Positions 7,101-7,407 of a stretch of 7,407 nucleotides of DNA are shown piece by piece. The notes beneath the pieces are model-generated. The model worked only from the letters and a program-made list of their open reading frames with translations. It was not told the DNA's origin and searched no databases. The stretch lies in NCBI GenBank assembly GCA_030271555.1, contig JARXKQ010000046.1:1-7407 (forward strand), written 5' to 3'. This DNA is from Chloroflexota bacterium. GTDB lineage: Bacteria > Chloroflexota > Limnocylindria > Limnocylindrales > CSP1-4. The translations under genes were made by a program, and so were the position numbers. Every line of letters begins with the position of its first letter. The first letter of the stretch is position 1.

Positions 7101-7317
7101 TTGGGCGCGTTGCCGGCGGCCGTGGAGCGGCTGCTCGAGGTTCCGCGATGGCGCCCACATCGCTGAACGACCGCCTGCCGGGCGTGGCGGCCGGAGCCAT
7201 CACCTACGGCTCGAACCAGATGCAGGTGCGCCTGACGCGCGACCCCAGTACACCTGGGACAAGACCCGCGCCGTAGTCGAGCGCCTCGCGAAACGGTTGG
7301 AAGCGCCCGCGGCTTAA
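7101..7317 (+). pseudogene. mfd: Degraded remnant of a second mfd 3' end
   Basis: This stretch matches the last part of the intact mfd. Bases 7101-7147 align with 3276-3322 (6 differences in 47), and 7148-7317 align with 3432-3602 (23 substitutions in 170 plus one missing base), about 86-87% identity by hand. The equivalent of 3323-3431 (109 nt) is absent; in the intact gene this segment is flanked by GCGCG on both sides. The deletion shifts the frame, so the first part runs LGALPAAVERLLEVP and soon hits a stop. A second 1-nt deletion near 7248 shifts it again. Correcting that, the end reads RYTWDKTRAVVERLAKRLEAPAA-stop in spaced homology to the intact terminus. In the second segment 16 of 23 substitutions are at third positions and only five residues change. 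The copy therefore diverged while still coding, then decayed. It lacks everything upstream of the TRCF-domain end and cannot encode Mfd. Confidence 0.93.
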
Positions 7318-7329
7318 GGGCCTCAGATC

Positions 7330-7407
7330 ATGGGGCGCGAACGGGCGACGAGACGCCTTAGTCATACGCTGCTCGGTGGCACCGCTCAAGGGCCGGTTGG
7401 CAACCGC
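7330..7407 (+). CDS. Possible 5' end of an unidentified ORF, cut by the window edge
   Basis: An ATG at 7330 opens 26 codons to the window end (MGRERATRRLSHTLLGG and on). AAGGG lies 9 nt upstream, a fair ribosome binding site overlapping the end of the mfd remnant. If real, it would sit 12 nt after the remnant's stop and could be the gene that originally followed mfd. The stretch is too short to recognise a family, and it may equally be non-coding. Confidence 0.3.
   Translation, partial: MGRERATRRLSHTLLGGTAQGPVGNR

Noticed and set aside
6964..7317. 117-codon frame joining the lipoprotein end to the mfd remnant
   Set aside because: It reads through the terminator hairpin and only catches the true mfd frame after the 1-nt deletion, so it is a chance frame across a pseudogene.
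1..7407. CRISPR array, tRNA or rRNA genes
   Set aside because: No regularly spaced repeats or recognisable RNA-gene sequence were seen on reading the window.

Overview
The window is a GC-rich, densely packed bacterial chromosome segment. Base composition, frequent GTG starts, the style of the sensor kinase and the Pro/Thr-rich lipoprotein suggest a Chloroflexota (possibly Limnocylindria-like) or Actinomycetota-like genome. That placement is an impression, not a computed result.

Layout. (1) 36-3602 (+): a complete mfd gene for the transcription-repair coupling factor; its reading frame is open to the left edge, so the start is not settled. (2) 3599-6398 (-): a tightly overlapping three-gene signalling operon, transcribed in the order receiver-only response regulator, membrane sensor histidine kinase (NarL-partner type), LuxR/NarL-type DNA-binding response regulator. 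Gene junctions overlap by 4 and 10 nt. The last gene converges on mfd, and both stop codons share one CTAG. (3) 6399-6538: a 140-nt divergent intergenic region, probably holding promoters for both directions. (4) 6539-7018 (+): a small secreted lipoprotein gene of unknown function, followed by a strong intrinsic terminator with a UUCG tetraloop (7061-7098). (5) 7101-7317 (+): a degraded second copy of the 3' end of mfd, with a 109-nt internal deletion and a 1-nt frameshift, about 86-87% identical to the intact gene by hand alignment. (6) 7330-7407: a possible ORF beginning that runs off the window.

The main discovery is the mfd remnant. The intact mfd 3' end and its broken copy flank a 3.5-kb block holding the two-component operon and the lipoprotein. 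Substitutions between the copies lie mostly at third codon positions. The copies therefore seem to have diverged as functional genes, in different lineages, before one decayed. This fits acquisition of the block with a foreign mfd 3' end, for example by single-crossover integration, better than a recent in-place duplication. No integrase, transposase, tRNA or terminal inverted repeat is visible, so the mechanism is inference.

Functionally, the kinase probably senses a membrane or extracytoplasmic signal and phosphorylates the DNA-binding regulator. The receiver-only protein may act as a phosphate sink, relay or modulator. The divergent lipoprotein is a plausible target or accessory of this system, on position alone. 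Mfd is an unrelated housekeeping DNA-repair gene.
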